Below, one piece after another: positions 1 through 5,168 of a DNA stretch of 5,168 nt. Numbering within the stretch: the first letter of the stretch is position 1; every line of letters starts with the position of its first letter. The notes under the pieces were generated by a model. The model had not been told where the DNA came from and did not search any database. It was given only the letters and a program-made list of their open reading frames with translations. The position numbers and the translations under genes were made by a program. Source of the stretch: Arenicella sp. (GTDB taxonomy: Bacteria > Pseudomonadota > Gammaproteobacteria > Arenicellales > Arenicellaceae); the NCBI GenBank assembly GCA_016763815.1, contig JAESTB010000132.1, positions 1-5,168 on the forward strand. The letters run 5' to 3'.

Positions 1-662
1 ACCGAATAGGTTGACGCCACCTCATGAAAGAACGGCACGAAAAGTCCTTTGCGCCCGGCGTCTTGGTCTGGCAAATAGTAAAACGGCCGACCCTTACGTA
101 TCGCCCGAATTAATTTTCGCATCGGCGCCTTGCGCTCTACTAGCTCTCCGCCGTACCGCAAGCGACCTCGCTTAACGATCTCGTCGACCAAGCCGTTTTT
201 GGCATATTGATACATACTCAGCATTGGTCGTTCTTGTGCCAAAGTATAGCCGGCCACATCAAGTGCAGAAAAATGTGGCGCCAAAATTATGACATTCCGG
301 CCAGATGCTAGGGCCTGATCGTAGTCCTCTCGGCCATGAACCGTCACCAGTCGATTAAACCTCTTTTTAGATATCCACCAGTTCATCGGGACTGAAAACA
401 GAGATTGACCTAATAACTGATAATGCTGCCGATTAATCTTTCGCCATTCATGCGCTGCTAGCTCTGGAAAACAAACCGAGATATTTCGCAGTGCAATTCG
501 ACGTCTTGAGGCGCCAAAAATATAGAATAGTAGCCCCACAAACTGACCTAAACCGGCAATAATCGGCAGTGGCAGAAAGCTAACAACACGGAGAAGACCC
601 AAACCAAGCCAAGTAGGCCAATACTTGGGGCGGAGAAACGATGACAGACGAGTACTTTGCAC
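1..662 (-). CDS. lpxL: LpxL/HtrB-family lipid A biosynthesis acyltransferase, N-terminal part (C-terminus beyond left edge)
   Basis: Inner-membrane acyltransferase that moves a fatty acyl chain from acyl-ACP to the Kdo-lipid A precursor, a late step of LPS synthesis on the cytoplasmic face. I translated 220 codons. The start is a GTG at 662-660; an in-frame TAG lies three codons upstream (671-669), so little other choice remains, and no good Shine-Dalgarno is seen. The N-terminus (HPRYW-like RPKYWPTWLGLG, residues 11-22) matches the start of E. coli LpxL, followed by a hydrophobic segment to about residue 50. The family HX4D/E catalytic motif is present as HFSALD (H130, D135). Further family landmarks are the RGRLRYGG segment (165-172) and the PDQD...VPFF segment (199-212). 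E. coli LpxL is about 306 aa, so roughly 70% is in the window. Membership of the family is clear; LpxL versus a paralogue with another acyl specificity (LpxM, LpxP) cannot be decided from this part. Confidence 0.92.
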   Translation of the reverse strand, partial: MQSTRLSSFLRPKYWPTWLGLGLLRVVSFLPLPIIAGLGQFVGLLFYIFGASRRRIALRNISVCFPELAAHEWRKINRQHYQLLGQSLFSVPMNWWISKKRFNRLVTVHGREDYDQALASGRNVIILAPHFSALDVAGYTLAQERPMLSMYQYAKNGLVDEIVKRGRLRYGGELVERKAPMRKLIRAIRKGRPFYYLPDQDAGRKGLFVPFFHEVASTYS

Positions 663-683
663 GGAAGCCTAAGGAGATCAGTG

Positions 684-713
684 TTGACATGTGATTTTTA
701 AGAATATCATATT
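684..713 (+). promoter_or_regulatory. Candidate sigma-70 promoter upstream of msrB
   Basis: A perfect TTGACA (684-689) is followed after 18 nt by CATATT (708-713, 4 of 6 matches to TATAAT). Transcription would begin near 720 and give a leader of about 90 nt before the msrB ATG at 811. The -35 is strong and the -10 mediocre. Confidence 0.4.
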
Positions 714-732
714 GTTGGTAAGTTAACGCCAA
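706..732 (-). promoter_or_regulatory. Possible promoter of the lpxL-like gene
   Basis: On the minus strand a TATGAT -10-like box (711-706) lies 15 nt downstream of a TTGGCG -35-like box (732-727). The spacing is short. It would start transcription about 35-40 nt before the GTG start. Its -10 overlaps the -10 of the candidate plus-strand promoter at 684-713. Motif match only. Confidence 0.25.
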
Positions 733-790
733 TCGCTAAGGTCTATAGGAACACTGGCATCAACTAATAACGCGGCACTCAAGCTTAGCT

Positions 791-799
791 TGCTATACT
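791..799 (+). promoter_or_regulatory. Extended -10 promoter element immediately upstream of msrB
   Basis: TGCTATACT matches the extended -10 form TGnTATAAT with one mismatch. No -35 box stands at the proper distance. A transcript from here would start around 806, only about 5 nt before the ATG at 811, giving an essentially leaderless mRNA. The element falls inside the longest possible reading frame (TTG at 790), which argues against that TTG as the start. Confidence 0.4.
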
Positions 800-810
800 C
801 GAAAAATATT

Positions 811-1365
811 ATGACTATGAACAGACGAACTTTACTCTCAGCTTCAGCGATTAGCTTTGTTGCTGGCACTCTCGGTATCAGCTGGCTTAAAGCCCAAGAG
901 ATCGATACAAAGAAGGTAACTCAAACGCAAAACACTATGACAGACCTCCCTAATTTAGAAGCAAATCCAAGCACCATTGAGCCATTCGAGTTGAGCAAAT
1001 CTGAATGGCGTGAACGCTTAAGTGAAGAAGCATTTCATGTGCTGCGGTCAGAAGGCACCGAGCGCCCTTTTACAAGTGAGCTAAACGATGAAAAGCGCGA
1101 CGGCGAATTTGCCTGCGCCGGCTGTGGCTTAGCCTTATTTAGAGCAGATCAGAAATTTGACAGTGGTACTGGCTGGCCAAGCTTCTTCGACACCATTGAA
1201 GGACACGTCACAACTAAACGTGATTTCAAACTCATATTGCCGCGCACCGAGTATCACTGTTCACGCTGCGGTGGCCATCAAGGTCATATATTTAAAGACG
1301 GTCCAGCCCCGACTAACTTGCGTTACTGCAATAACGGCGTAGCGCTAACATTTATTCCGGCCTAA
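811..1365 (+). CDS. msrB: Exported peptide-methionine (R)-S-oxide reductase MsrB
   Basis: Reduces methionine-R-sulfoxide in proteins back to methionine, here probably in the periplasm. From the ATG at 811 it is 184 aa. Residues 4-28 look like an export signal: twin arginine (NRRTLL, 4-9), a hydrophobic stretch (10-25) and a possible cut near KAQ (27-29). A linker follows to about residue 60, then the MsrB domain (about 62-184). Two CxxC pairs, C102/C105 and C150/C153, form the structural zinc site. FDSGTGWPSF (116-125) and RYCNNG with catalytic C173 are the family's active-site motifs. The position that holds the resolving cysteine in E. coli MsrB (SGCGW) is T120, and there is no other free cysteine, so this is a 1-Cys enzyme. 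No Shine-Dalgarno precedes 811 or the alternative ATG at 817. A TTG at 790 is open in frame but overlaps a promoter element. ATG 937 would give a cytosolic form without a signal. The gene stands alone, divergent from lpxL and convergent with the next gene. Confidence 0.93.
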   Translation: MTMNRRTLLSASAISFVAGTLGISWLKAQEIDTKKVTQTQNTMTDLPNLEANPSTIEPFELSKSEWRERLSEEAFHVLRSEGTERPFTSELNDEKRDGEFACAGCGLALFRADQKFDSGTGWPSFFDTIEGHVTTKRDFKLILPRTEYHCSRCGGHQGHIFKDGPAPTNLRYCNNGVALTFIPA

Positions 1366-1418
1366 TCAGCACGACAACTTAGAATTCAGAGCTTAGGTGG
1401 AATGAAAGGTCTCGGCGG

Positions 1419-2060
1419 TTAGATCAAGTTCTGAGCGTATAGGTATTCCTGCAAACTCGGCAATTGAGCTGATGTATCGAGTAAATCTTGCCACTCGTCT
1501 ACATCATTCAATGTCGATAATTGGATCAATTCCAATCCTGCATCTTCGGCACTCGCCAATGTTTTCTCGAGCACGTGTTCACTGCCCCACGGTTTATCAA
1601 TGAACAAACTATCGGCCATTTGGCATAGCCCCAGAAAATAGTAACCACCGTCGTCAGATGGGCCAATTACTGACTCACCCTGTTGCAGTAATCGATAAGC
1701 TTGCTGCAGCGTGGTGCCCTTCGTGTGTGGAGCATCACAGCCCATAACGGCCGCCGGATAACCAAACGTAGTCAGCGCATGACGCATTTTTTCGCCCAAA
1801 TCACCCTCACATTGCTGAGTCATTCGTATTGGATAGCGCTGCAGCATGTGATTAAAAAAGTGGTGATCTAGGTCTAGCCAAGCAGATAAGTAAACTTCTC
1901 CAGGCCAGAATTCGCAAGCACGCTGTATTGAGGCCTGCATCAATCGTTTGGCAATCTCAGCGGCCTGCTCAGCTGAACAATTTGTCATTAAACGAGTTTT
2001 GACCTTGCCAGCAATCGGCGCTTTGGCAAACAACAGTAACGGTATGTCAGCGGACATCAT
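1419..2060 (-). CDS. TIGR04282/DUF2064-type glycosyltransferase-like protein
   Basis: A 213-aa soluble protein with a nucleotidyl/glycosyltransferase-A (Rossmann-like) fold, of the family named TIGR04282 (DUF2064). The name in use, arsenosugar biosynthesis glycosyltransferase, comes from gene neighbourhoods; the substrate here is not known. Recognisable motifs: LLLFAKAPIAGKVKTRL (8-24), the nucleotide-binding start of the fold; GDLGEKM (86-92); MGCDAP (106-111), in place of the more usual GSDCP metal-site motif; PSDDGGYYFLGL (134-145); and a late LNDVDEW (184-190). The length is normal for the family. The start is one of two adjacent ATGs (2060 or 2057). It overlaps the end of the upstream TIGR04283-type gene by 14 nt and has no clear Shine-Dalgarno of its own, so translation is probably coupled. 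It is the last gene of the presumed argG operon. No hairpin with a T run is visible in the 53-nt convergent gap to msrB (1366-1418). Confidence 0.88.
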   Translation of the reverse strand: MMSADIPLLLFAKAPIAGKVKTRLMTNCSAEQAAEIAKRLMQASIQRACEFWPGEVYLSAWLDLDHHFFNHMLQRYPIRMTQQCEGDLGEKMRHALTTFGYPAAVMGCDAPHTKGTTLQQAYRLLQQGESVIGPSDDGGYYFLGLCQMADSLFIDKPWGSEHVLEKTLASAEDAGLELIQLSTLNDVDEWQDLLDTSAQLPSLQEYLYAQNLI

Positions 2061-2811
2061 GATAACGTTGCTTAAGCTTTGACGGTGGCACGCCGAAAAA
2101 ATAGGCCAGACGGTAGTACCACATTTTCACGATCGTGGCAGCAACTCCATTTTGCTCCCAACGGCGGGCGCTGGTGGTAACTTTTGCGCGCGAACTATAT
2201 GGCCGATGAAAGTGACGCAGTCGCTTACACAAAGCAACATCCTCCATGATCGGAAAATCAGGGAAACCTGATATTGCATTAAATGCATCCCGATCTACAA
2301 AAATAGCTTGATCACCAGTAGCAACACCACTGATACGAGAGCGTAAGTTGATAAAAAAGGCGACCATTTTCATGGCCTTTGAGGCGCTCGAAAATTTAAC
2401 GTCGAAGCGCCCCCATACACCGGCTCTAGCAAGCTCAGATTTATAGCTTTTCGGCAGCTGTGTATCAGCGTGCAAGAACAGCAGCATAGATTGAGTAGCC
2501 AGCCGAGCTCCGGCGTTCATCTGCCGAGCACGCCCGGCAGGGCTTTGTACTACCTTATAACCGGCAGCCCGCAAGAACTCTACAGTGCCATCAACGCTAC
2601 CGCCGTCAACAATTACAATTTGCTCTGCAGCTAAACTAGCAAGTTGCTCAATCAAGCCCGGCACCACCGCTTGCTCGTTCAGCAGTGGCACAATGATTGA
2701 AACGCCGATTAGGCCTCCGGTTGAAACTCCCATTAGGCCTCCGGTTGAAACTCCCATTGGGCCTCCGGTTGAAACTCCGATTGGGCCTCCGGTTGAAACT
2801 CCCTGAGTCAC
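2047..2811 (-). CDS. TIGR04283-type family 2 glycosyltransferase with a repeated N-terminal extension
   Basis: A GT2-type glycosyltransferase of the TIGR04283 family, 254 aa from the GTG at 2811. The catalytic domain starts at residue 37 (VSIIVPLLNE) and shows the family landmarks in order: IVDGGSVDGT (67-76), GRARQMNAGA (93-102), FLHADT with the metal-binding D116 (112-117), WGRFDVKF (133-140), TGDQAIFV (165-172), IMEDVALCKRLR (188-199) and a late TSARRWE. The C-terminal part has an aromatic/hydrophobic stretch (around 230-242) that may touch the membrane. Residues 4-35 are four 8-residue units GVSTGG-(P/L)-(I/M), encoded by a 24-bp tandem repeat and not part of the known fold. Alternative in-frame ATGs at 2757 (236 aa) and 2733 (228 aa) each have GGAGG 4 nt upstream, a better ribosome site than the AGG 6 nt before the GTG. 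The shorter forms are closer to usual family size. The gene lies 18 nt after argG and overlaps its TIGR04282-type partner by 14 nt. Acceptor unknown; an arsenosugar role is only a family-level association. Confidence 0.9.
   Translation of the reverse strand: MTQGVSTGGPIGVSTGGPMGVSTGGLMGVSTGGLIGVSIIVPLLNEQAVVPGLIEQLASLAAEQIVIVDGGSVDGTVEFLRAAGYKVVQSPAGRARQMNAGARLATQSMLLFLHADTQLPKSYKSELARAGVWGRFDVKFSSASKAMKMVAFFINLRSRISGVATGDQAIFVDRDAFNAISGFPDFPIMEDVALCKRLRHFHRPYSSRAKVTTSARRWEQNGVAATIVKMWYYRLAYFFGVPPSKLKQRYHDVR
2731..2742 (-). promoter_or_regulatory. Internal ribosome-binding site and ATG (inner start of the TIGR04283-type gene)
   Basis: On the minus strand GGAGG (2742-2738) is followed after 4 nt by ATG (2733-2731), in frame with the glycosyltransferase at residue 27 of the long form. 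Initiation here gives a 228-aa protein with a single 8-residue unit before the catalytic fold, close to usual family length. The spacing is slightly short of the optimum. Confidence 0.55.
2755..2766 (-). promoter_or_regulatory. Internal ribosome-binding site and ATG (middle start of the TIGR04283-type gene)
   Basis: A second copy of the same arrangement: GGAGG (2766-2762), 4 nt, ATG (2757-2755), in frame at residue 19 of the long form, giving a 236-aa protein. The equivalent codons in the outer two full units (2781-2779 and 2709-2707) are ATC and so are not standard starts. Confidence 0.5.
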
Positions 2812-2829
2812 TTATCGCCTATTCGGTCG

Positions 2830-4053
2830 CTAGCTTGATCGTTTTGCACCAATTCTTAAGCGCAGCGCATTCAACTTAATGAAACCTTCAGCATCGGCTT
2901 GATTGTAGGCACCTTCATCATCTTCAAAGGTGGCGATACGCTCATCAAACAATGAATCTTGATCAGATTTTCGACCAGCAATGTACACCATTCCTTTATA
3001 AAGCTTCACCCGAACGGTGCCGTTCACATGCGTCTGCGACTCGTCGATCATGGTCTGCAGCATCTTGCGCTCGGGACTCCACCAGTAACCGTTATAGATT
3101 AACTCCGCGTACTTGGGCATTAACTCGTCTTTCAAGTGCGCCACTTCGCGATCTAGTGTCAACGACTCCATCGCTCGGTGCGCACGTAACATGATGGTAC
3201 CCGCTGGGGTTTCATAGCAACCGCGTGATTTCATTCCTACATATCGGTTTTCAACGATATCATCACGGCCGATACCATGCTCACCACCCACCTTATTTAA
3301 CCAAGCCATCACAGTGGCAGGGCTCATTGCCTCGCCGTCAATCGCAACAATATCTCCTTGGGCAAACTCTAGTTCAACATATTGAGCTTTATCTGGCGCC
3401 TCTTCAGGAGAAACCGTCCAAAGCCACATGTCATCCTCGGCTTCAGCCCATGGATCTTCTAAAACACCACCCTCGTAGGAGATATGCAGCAAATTGGCGT
3501 CCATCGAATATAGCGATTTACCGTCGGCTTTCTTTTCGACACTAATTTGATGTTCATCGGCATAAGCCAATAATTTGTCGCGTGAATTTAATTCCCACTC
3601 ACGCCAAGGCGCGATAATTTGAATTTCTGGGTGAAGTGCATAAGCGCCAAGCTCAAAACGGACTTGATCATTACCTTTGCCAGTCGCGCCGTGCGCAATC
3701 GCATCAGCGCCAGTTTCTTTGGCTATTTCAATTAAGCGTTTAGCAATCAATGGCCGCGCGATCGATGTACCTAAGCGGTATTCGCCCTCGTACATAGCAT
3801 TCGCTCGCATCATTGGATAAACATAATTACCAGCGAACTCTTCGCGCAAATCGTCAATGAAGATACTTTTAACGCCCATAGCTTTGGCTTTTGCACGTGC
3901 CGGCTCTACTTCTTCACCCTGACCAATGTCTGCGGTAAATGTAACAACCTCGCAGTCATACTCATCTTGCAACCATCTAACAATAATTGAGGTATCCAAA
4001 CCTCCTGAATAGGCAAGCACTACTTTCTTAATATCTTTCGTTGAATTAGCCAT
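2830..4053 (-). CDS. argG: Argininosuccinate synthase
   Basis: Cytosolic enzyme that joins citrulline and aspartate using ATP to give argininosuccinate, the penultimate step of arginine synthesis. It is 407 aa, full length for the common ~400-aa type and distinct from the longer 447-aa E. coli form. The N-type ATP pyrophosphatase loop AYSGGLDTS is at 14-22. EYRLGTSIARPL (91-102) belongs to the citrulline site, and HGATGKGNDQVRFE (121-134) carries the aspartate/ATP-binding segment. SLYSMDANLLHISYEGG (180-196) and the YKG...RKS segment (352-363) are also typical. No truncation or frameshift is seen. The ATG at 4053 puts the P-loop at the usual distance from the N-terminus; the Shine-Dalgarno before it is poor. 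It is the first gene of a presumed operon with the two glycosyltransferases. I looked for an ArgR box (paired TGAAT/ATTCA-like halves) in 4054-4274 and saw none. Confidence 0.98.
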   Translation of the reverse strand: MANSTKDIKKVVLAYSGGLDTSIIVRWLQDEYDCEVVTFTADIGQGEEVEPARAKAKAMGVKSIFIDDLREEFAGNYVYPMMRANAMYEGEYRLGTSIARPLIAKRLIEIAKETGADAIAHGATGKGNDQVRFELGAYALHPEIQIIAPWREWELNSRDKLLAYADEHQISVEKKADGKSLYSMDANLLHISYEGGVLEDPWAEAEDDMWLWTVSPEEAPDKAQYVELEFAQGDIVAIDGEAMSPATVMAWLNKVGGEHGIGRDDIVENRYVGMKSRGCYETPAGTIMLRAHRAMESLTLDREVAHLKDELMPKYAELIYNGYWWSPERKMLQTMIDESQTHVNGTVRVKLYKGMVYIAGRKSDQDSLFDERIATFEDDEGAYNQADAEGFIKLNALRLRIGAKRSS

Positions 4054-4088
4054 AGCTGGTTAAAAATTTGGGGTTTTTCAGTGCGCTT

Positions 4089-4117
4089 AGTGTCTTGTTT
4101 TCGCCCACAAAGGTCAA
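4089..4117 (-). promoter_or_regulatory. Possible promoter of argG
   Basis: On the minus strand TTGACC (4117-4112, 5 of 6 matches) is followed after 17 nt by GACACT (4094-4089, a weak -10). Transcription would begin about 30 nt before the argG ATG. The -35 and spacing are good and the -10 is poor, so this is tentative. Confidence 0.3.
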
Positions 4118-4274
4118 GCCAGCCGATGACTAAATATAAATAGATCCCTAGTATTAGCAGGGCATTGAGAATAAAACTGAGTGTTAAAGGCGGTGAAAAA
4201 GGTGTATAAACAAGTCATCAGGTCAATAGAACCAATTTACAACTTAAAAACAACTAAACTAAAAGGTAACTGTG

Positions 4275-4895
4275 ATGGAAGAAATTAACTTTATAGCTCG
4301 ATGGGCGCATTTATTGTTCGGTATTACCTGGATAGGCATGCTGTACTATTTCAACTTCGTGCAAGGGGGATATTTCAAGAGCGCCACGCCCGAAGGACTA
4401 GCGGACGCTAAAGCTAAGCTTGCTCCGAGTGCCTTATGGTGGTTCCGTTGGGGCGCCATGTTTACCTTTCTTACTGGCCTATATTTAATTTCTTATTTAG
4501 GCTCCACCTTCAAGTATAACGACTACATTATGATTGGCGCGCTGATGGGAACCTTTATGTTCTTGAATGTATGGCTAGTAATATGGCCTGCGCAACAAAT
4601 TGCCTTAGGCATGAAAGAAGGCGACGGACCCGCTGCGGGTGCTAAAGCGCTTCTTGCGTCTCGCACTAACGTATTGTTCTCCGGCCCGATGTCTTATTTT
4701 ATGTTGGCATCTGCGCATAAAAAGCACCTCGCCGACGGCATCGATACTGGTTTCTTCATTGCTCTCGCCATCGTTGTGATTCTGCAGCTGAATGCATTGT
4801 TTGGCAAACAAGGCCCTATGGCCTCGGTTGTTGGCGTTATTCACTGTAGCCTTGGCTTGACGGCGGTACTGGCGGCAATCTTATATTTTGTATAA
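4275..4895 (+). CDS. PuuD-like (urate oxidase N-terminal domain family) membrane protein without cytochrome c domain
   Basis: A 206-aa inner-membrane protein whose first 30 residues (RWAHLLFGITWIGMLYYFNF, residues 9-28) match the conserved opening of the membrane domain of urate hydroxylase PuuD (DUF989/Urate_ox_N). Hydrophobic segments lie at about 9-29, 57-77, 84-106, 133-148, 157-177 and 184-205, so five or six membrane spans. Histidines H12, H148, H151 and H190 sit in or at the ends of these and could bind a cofactor, but that is inference. PuuD proper continues into a C-terminal cytochrome c; here the frame stops after the last span with no CxxCH, so urate oxidation cannot be assumed. 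I chose the ATG at 4275, with AAGG (4263-4266) 8 nt upstream; a GTG at 4272 would add one residue. A TATAAA at 4205-4210 may be a -10 box but lacks a good -35. Transcribed alone, divergent from argG, and followed by a terminator. Confidence 0.82.
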   Translation: MEEINFIARWAHLLFGITWIGMLYYFNFVQGGYFKSATPEGLADAKAKLAPSALWWFRWGAMFTFLTGLYLISYLGSTFKYNDYIMIGALMGTFMFLNVWLVIWPAQQIALGMKEGDGPAAGAKALLASRTNVLFSGPMSYFMLASAHKKHLADGIDTGFFIALAIVVILQLNALFGKQGPMASVVGVIHCSLGLTAVLAAILYFV

Positions 4896-4965
4896 AACCG
4901 CATAAAATAGTGCGATTCAGGTTTGTCTTCGTTCGATAAAACCGAGTAGACTTAAATGCAGATGG

Positions 4966-5003
4966 AAAGCGCCCCGCTTGATAAGTTGGGGCGCTTTTTC
5001 TTT
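4966..5003 (+). terminator. Rho-independent terminator after the PuuD-like gene
   Basis: A perfect 10-bp stem, AAAGCGCCCC (4966-4975) with GGGGCGCTTT (4988-4997), closes a 12-nt loop that can itself pair CTT/AAG. It is followed by a T-rich run (TTTTT C TTT, 4995-5003). It lies 70 nt after the stop at 4895. On the minus strand only three T follow the stem, so it works mainly in the plus direction. Confidence 0.93.
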
Positions 5004-5096
5004 CTAAATTCGACTAAACTCAACCTTAGACAATCAACATTATGGGTCTATCGGATAGTGATTTGCGTCAGGAGAAAGTGGGAATTTGAGGCTAGT

Positions 5097-5140
5097 TTTT
5101 CGAGAATTTACGACGTAATGGTTGTTCCATTGCTCGAAAA
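5097..5140. repeat. Nested inverted repeat in the right-hand non-coding stretch
   Basis: An outer perfect 8-bp pair, TTTTCGAG (5097-5104) and CTCGAAAA (5133-5140), encloses an inner 5-bp hairpin AATGG (5117-5121) / CCATT (5127-5131) with loop TTGTT. An 11-12 nt one-sided bulge (5105-5116) lies on the left. No T run follows on either strand, so it is not a standard terminator. Role unknown; it could be a structured RNA, a protein-binding site, or chance. Confidence 0.4.
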
Positions 5141-5168
5141 TTATCGGAAAAATAGACCAAAGTGATAC

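Larger units (their letters stand above)
2699..2803 (-). repeat. 24-bp in-frame tandem repeat (minisatellite), about 4.4 copies
   Basis: Four full 24-bp units (2699-2722, 2723-2746, 2747-2770, 2771-2794) plus a 9-nt partial unit (2795-2803). Units differ at only a few positions: T/G in the GGN glycine codon, C/G in the codon read as ATG or ATC, and A/G in the codon for Leu/Pro. Read on the minus strand, each full unit is AACC-GGAGG-4 nt-ATG/ATC-GG(A/C)GTTTC. Since 24 is a multiple of three, gain or loss of units keeps the downstream reading frame open. The plus strand of the array is also open in two frames, but those are shadows. Confidence 0.97.

Noticed and set aside
671..694. AAGGAG followed by GTG/ATG on the plus strand, like a ribosome site with a tiny ORF
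   Set aside because: The GTG frame ends after six codons and the ATG is followed at once by TGA; the position overlaps the lpxL start and the TTGACA box, so this looks accidental.
790..810. TTG at 790 as an earlier msrB start (7 extra residues)
   Set aside because: It overlaps the TGCTATACT promoter element, has no ribosome site, and would put extra residues in front of a good signal peptide that begins at 811/817.
2585..2879. Plus-strand open frames over the repeat (proline/threonine-rich and leucine/lysine-rich repeats)
   Set aside because: They are the complement of the 24-bp repeat inside a clearly coding minus-strand gene; periodic open frames are expected when a 24-bp unit is free of stops. 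No ribosome site or family likeness.
2952..3545. Plus-strand frames within argG
   Set aside because: Antisense shadows of a well-conserved full-length argG; no independent support.
4147..4162. CCCT...AGGG small hairpin in the argG/PuuD-like intergenic gap
   Set aside because: A 4-bp stem with a 9-nt loop is too weak to call a regulatory structure.
4892..4944. 9-nt direct repeat ATAAAACCG (4892-4900 and 4936-4944)
   Set aside because: Short, AT-rich and partly within the stop region of the gene; expected by chance at this length.
4956..5165. 69-codon plus-strand frame
   Set aside because: It begins 10 nt before the terminator and runs through the hairpin and T run; no Shine-Dalgarno and no recognisable motif.
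5040..5168. Minus-strand frame open from the right edge for 42 codons to a TAA at 5042-5040 (possible C-terminus of a gene beyond the window)
   Set aside because: Open length is unremarkable by chance and the sequence (ending NHYPIDP) resembles nothing I know. Sequence to the right of 5168 would settle it.

Overview
The window reads as ordinary chromosome of a Gram-negative bacterium, most likely a marine gammaproteobacterium. The signs are a lipid A acyltransferase (so an outer membrane with LPS), an exported methionine sulfoxide reductase, the short (~400 aa) type of argininosuccinate synthase, and a PuuD-type inner-membrane protein. I see no insertion sequence, phage gene, CRISPR array, tRNA or rRNA. 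The taxon is inferred from gene content only.

Layout: bases 1-662 hold the N-terminal part of an LpxL/HtrB-type acyltransferase on the minus strand, cut by the left edge. Bases 663-810 are a divergent regulatory gap. Bases 811-1365 (+) encode a Tat/Sec-exported MsrB with a zinc site and a single catalytic cysteine. After a short convergent gap (1366-1418) comes a minus-strand block read from right to left: argG (4053-2830), then a family-2 glycosyltransferase of the TIGR04283 type (2811-2047), then a TIGR04282/DUF2064 transferase (2060-1419). The gaps are 18 nt and a 14-nt overlap, so the three are probably one operon. Divergent from argG, 4275-4895 (+) encodes a small polytopic membrane protein resembling the membrane domain of urate hydroxylase PuuD. 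A strong rho-independent terminator follows at 4966-5003. Bases 5004-5168 hold no gene I can defend, only a nested inverted repeat.

How the genes work together: ArgG makes argininosuccinate in arginine synthesis. The two transferases behind it usually occur as a pair. In some genomes they accompany arsenosugar (ArsS/ArsM) genes, but no such partner lies in this window. LpxL and MsrB both serve the cell envelope (LPS acylation and repair of oxidised periplasmic protein) but are transcribed separately.

The most unusual thing here is the 5' end of the TIGR04283-type gene. It carries a 24-bp in-frame tandem repeat (2699-2803, about 4.4 copies). Each full copy contains a GGAGG Shine-Dalgarno core placed 4 nt before an ATG or ATC codon. 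It looks as if the gene's own ribosome-binding site, start codon and first codons were tandemly duplicated and absorbed into the reading frame, leaving several stacked in-frame start sites.
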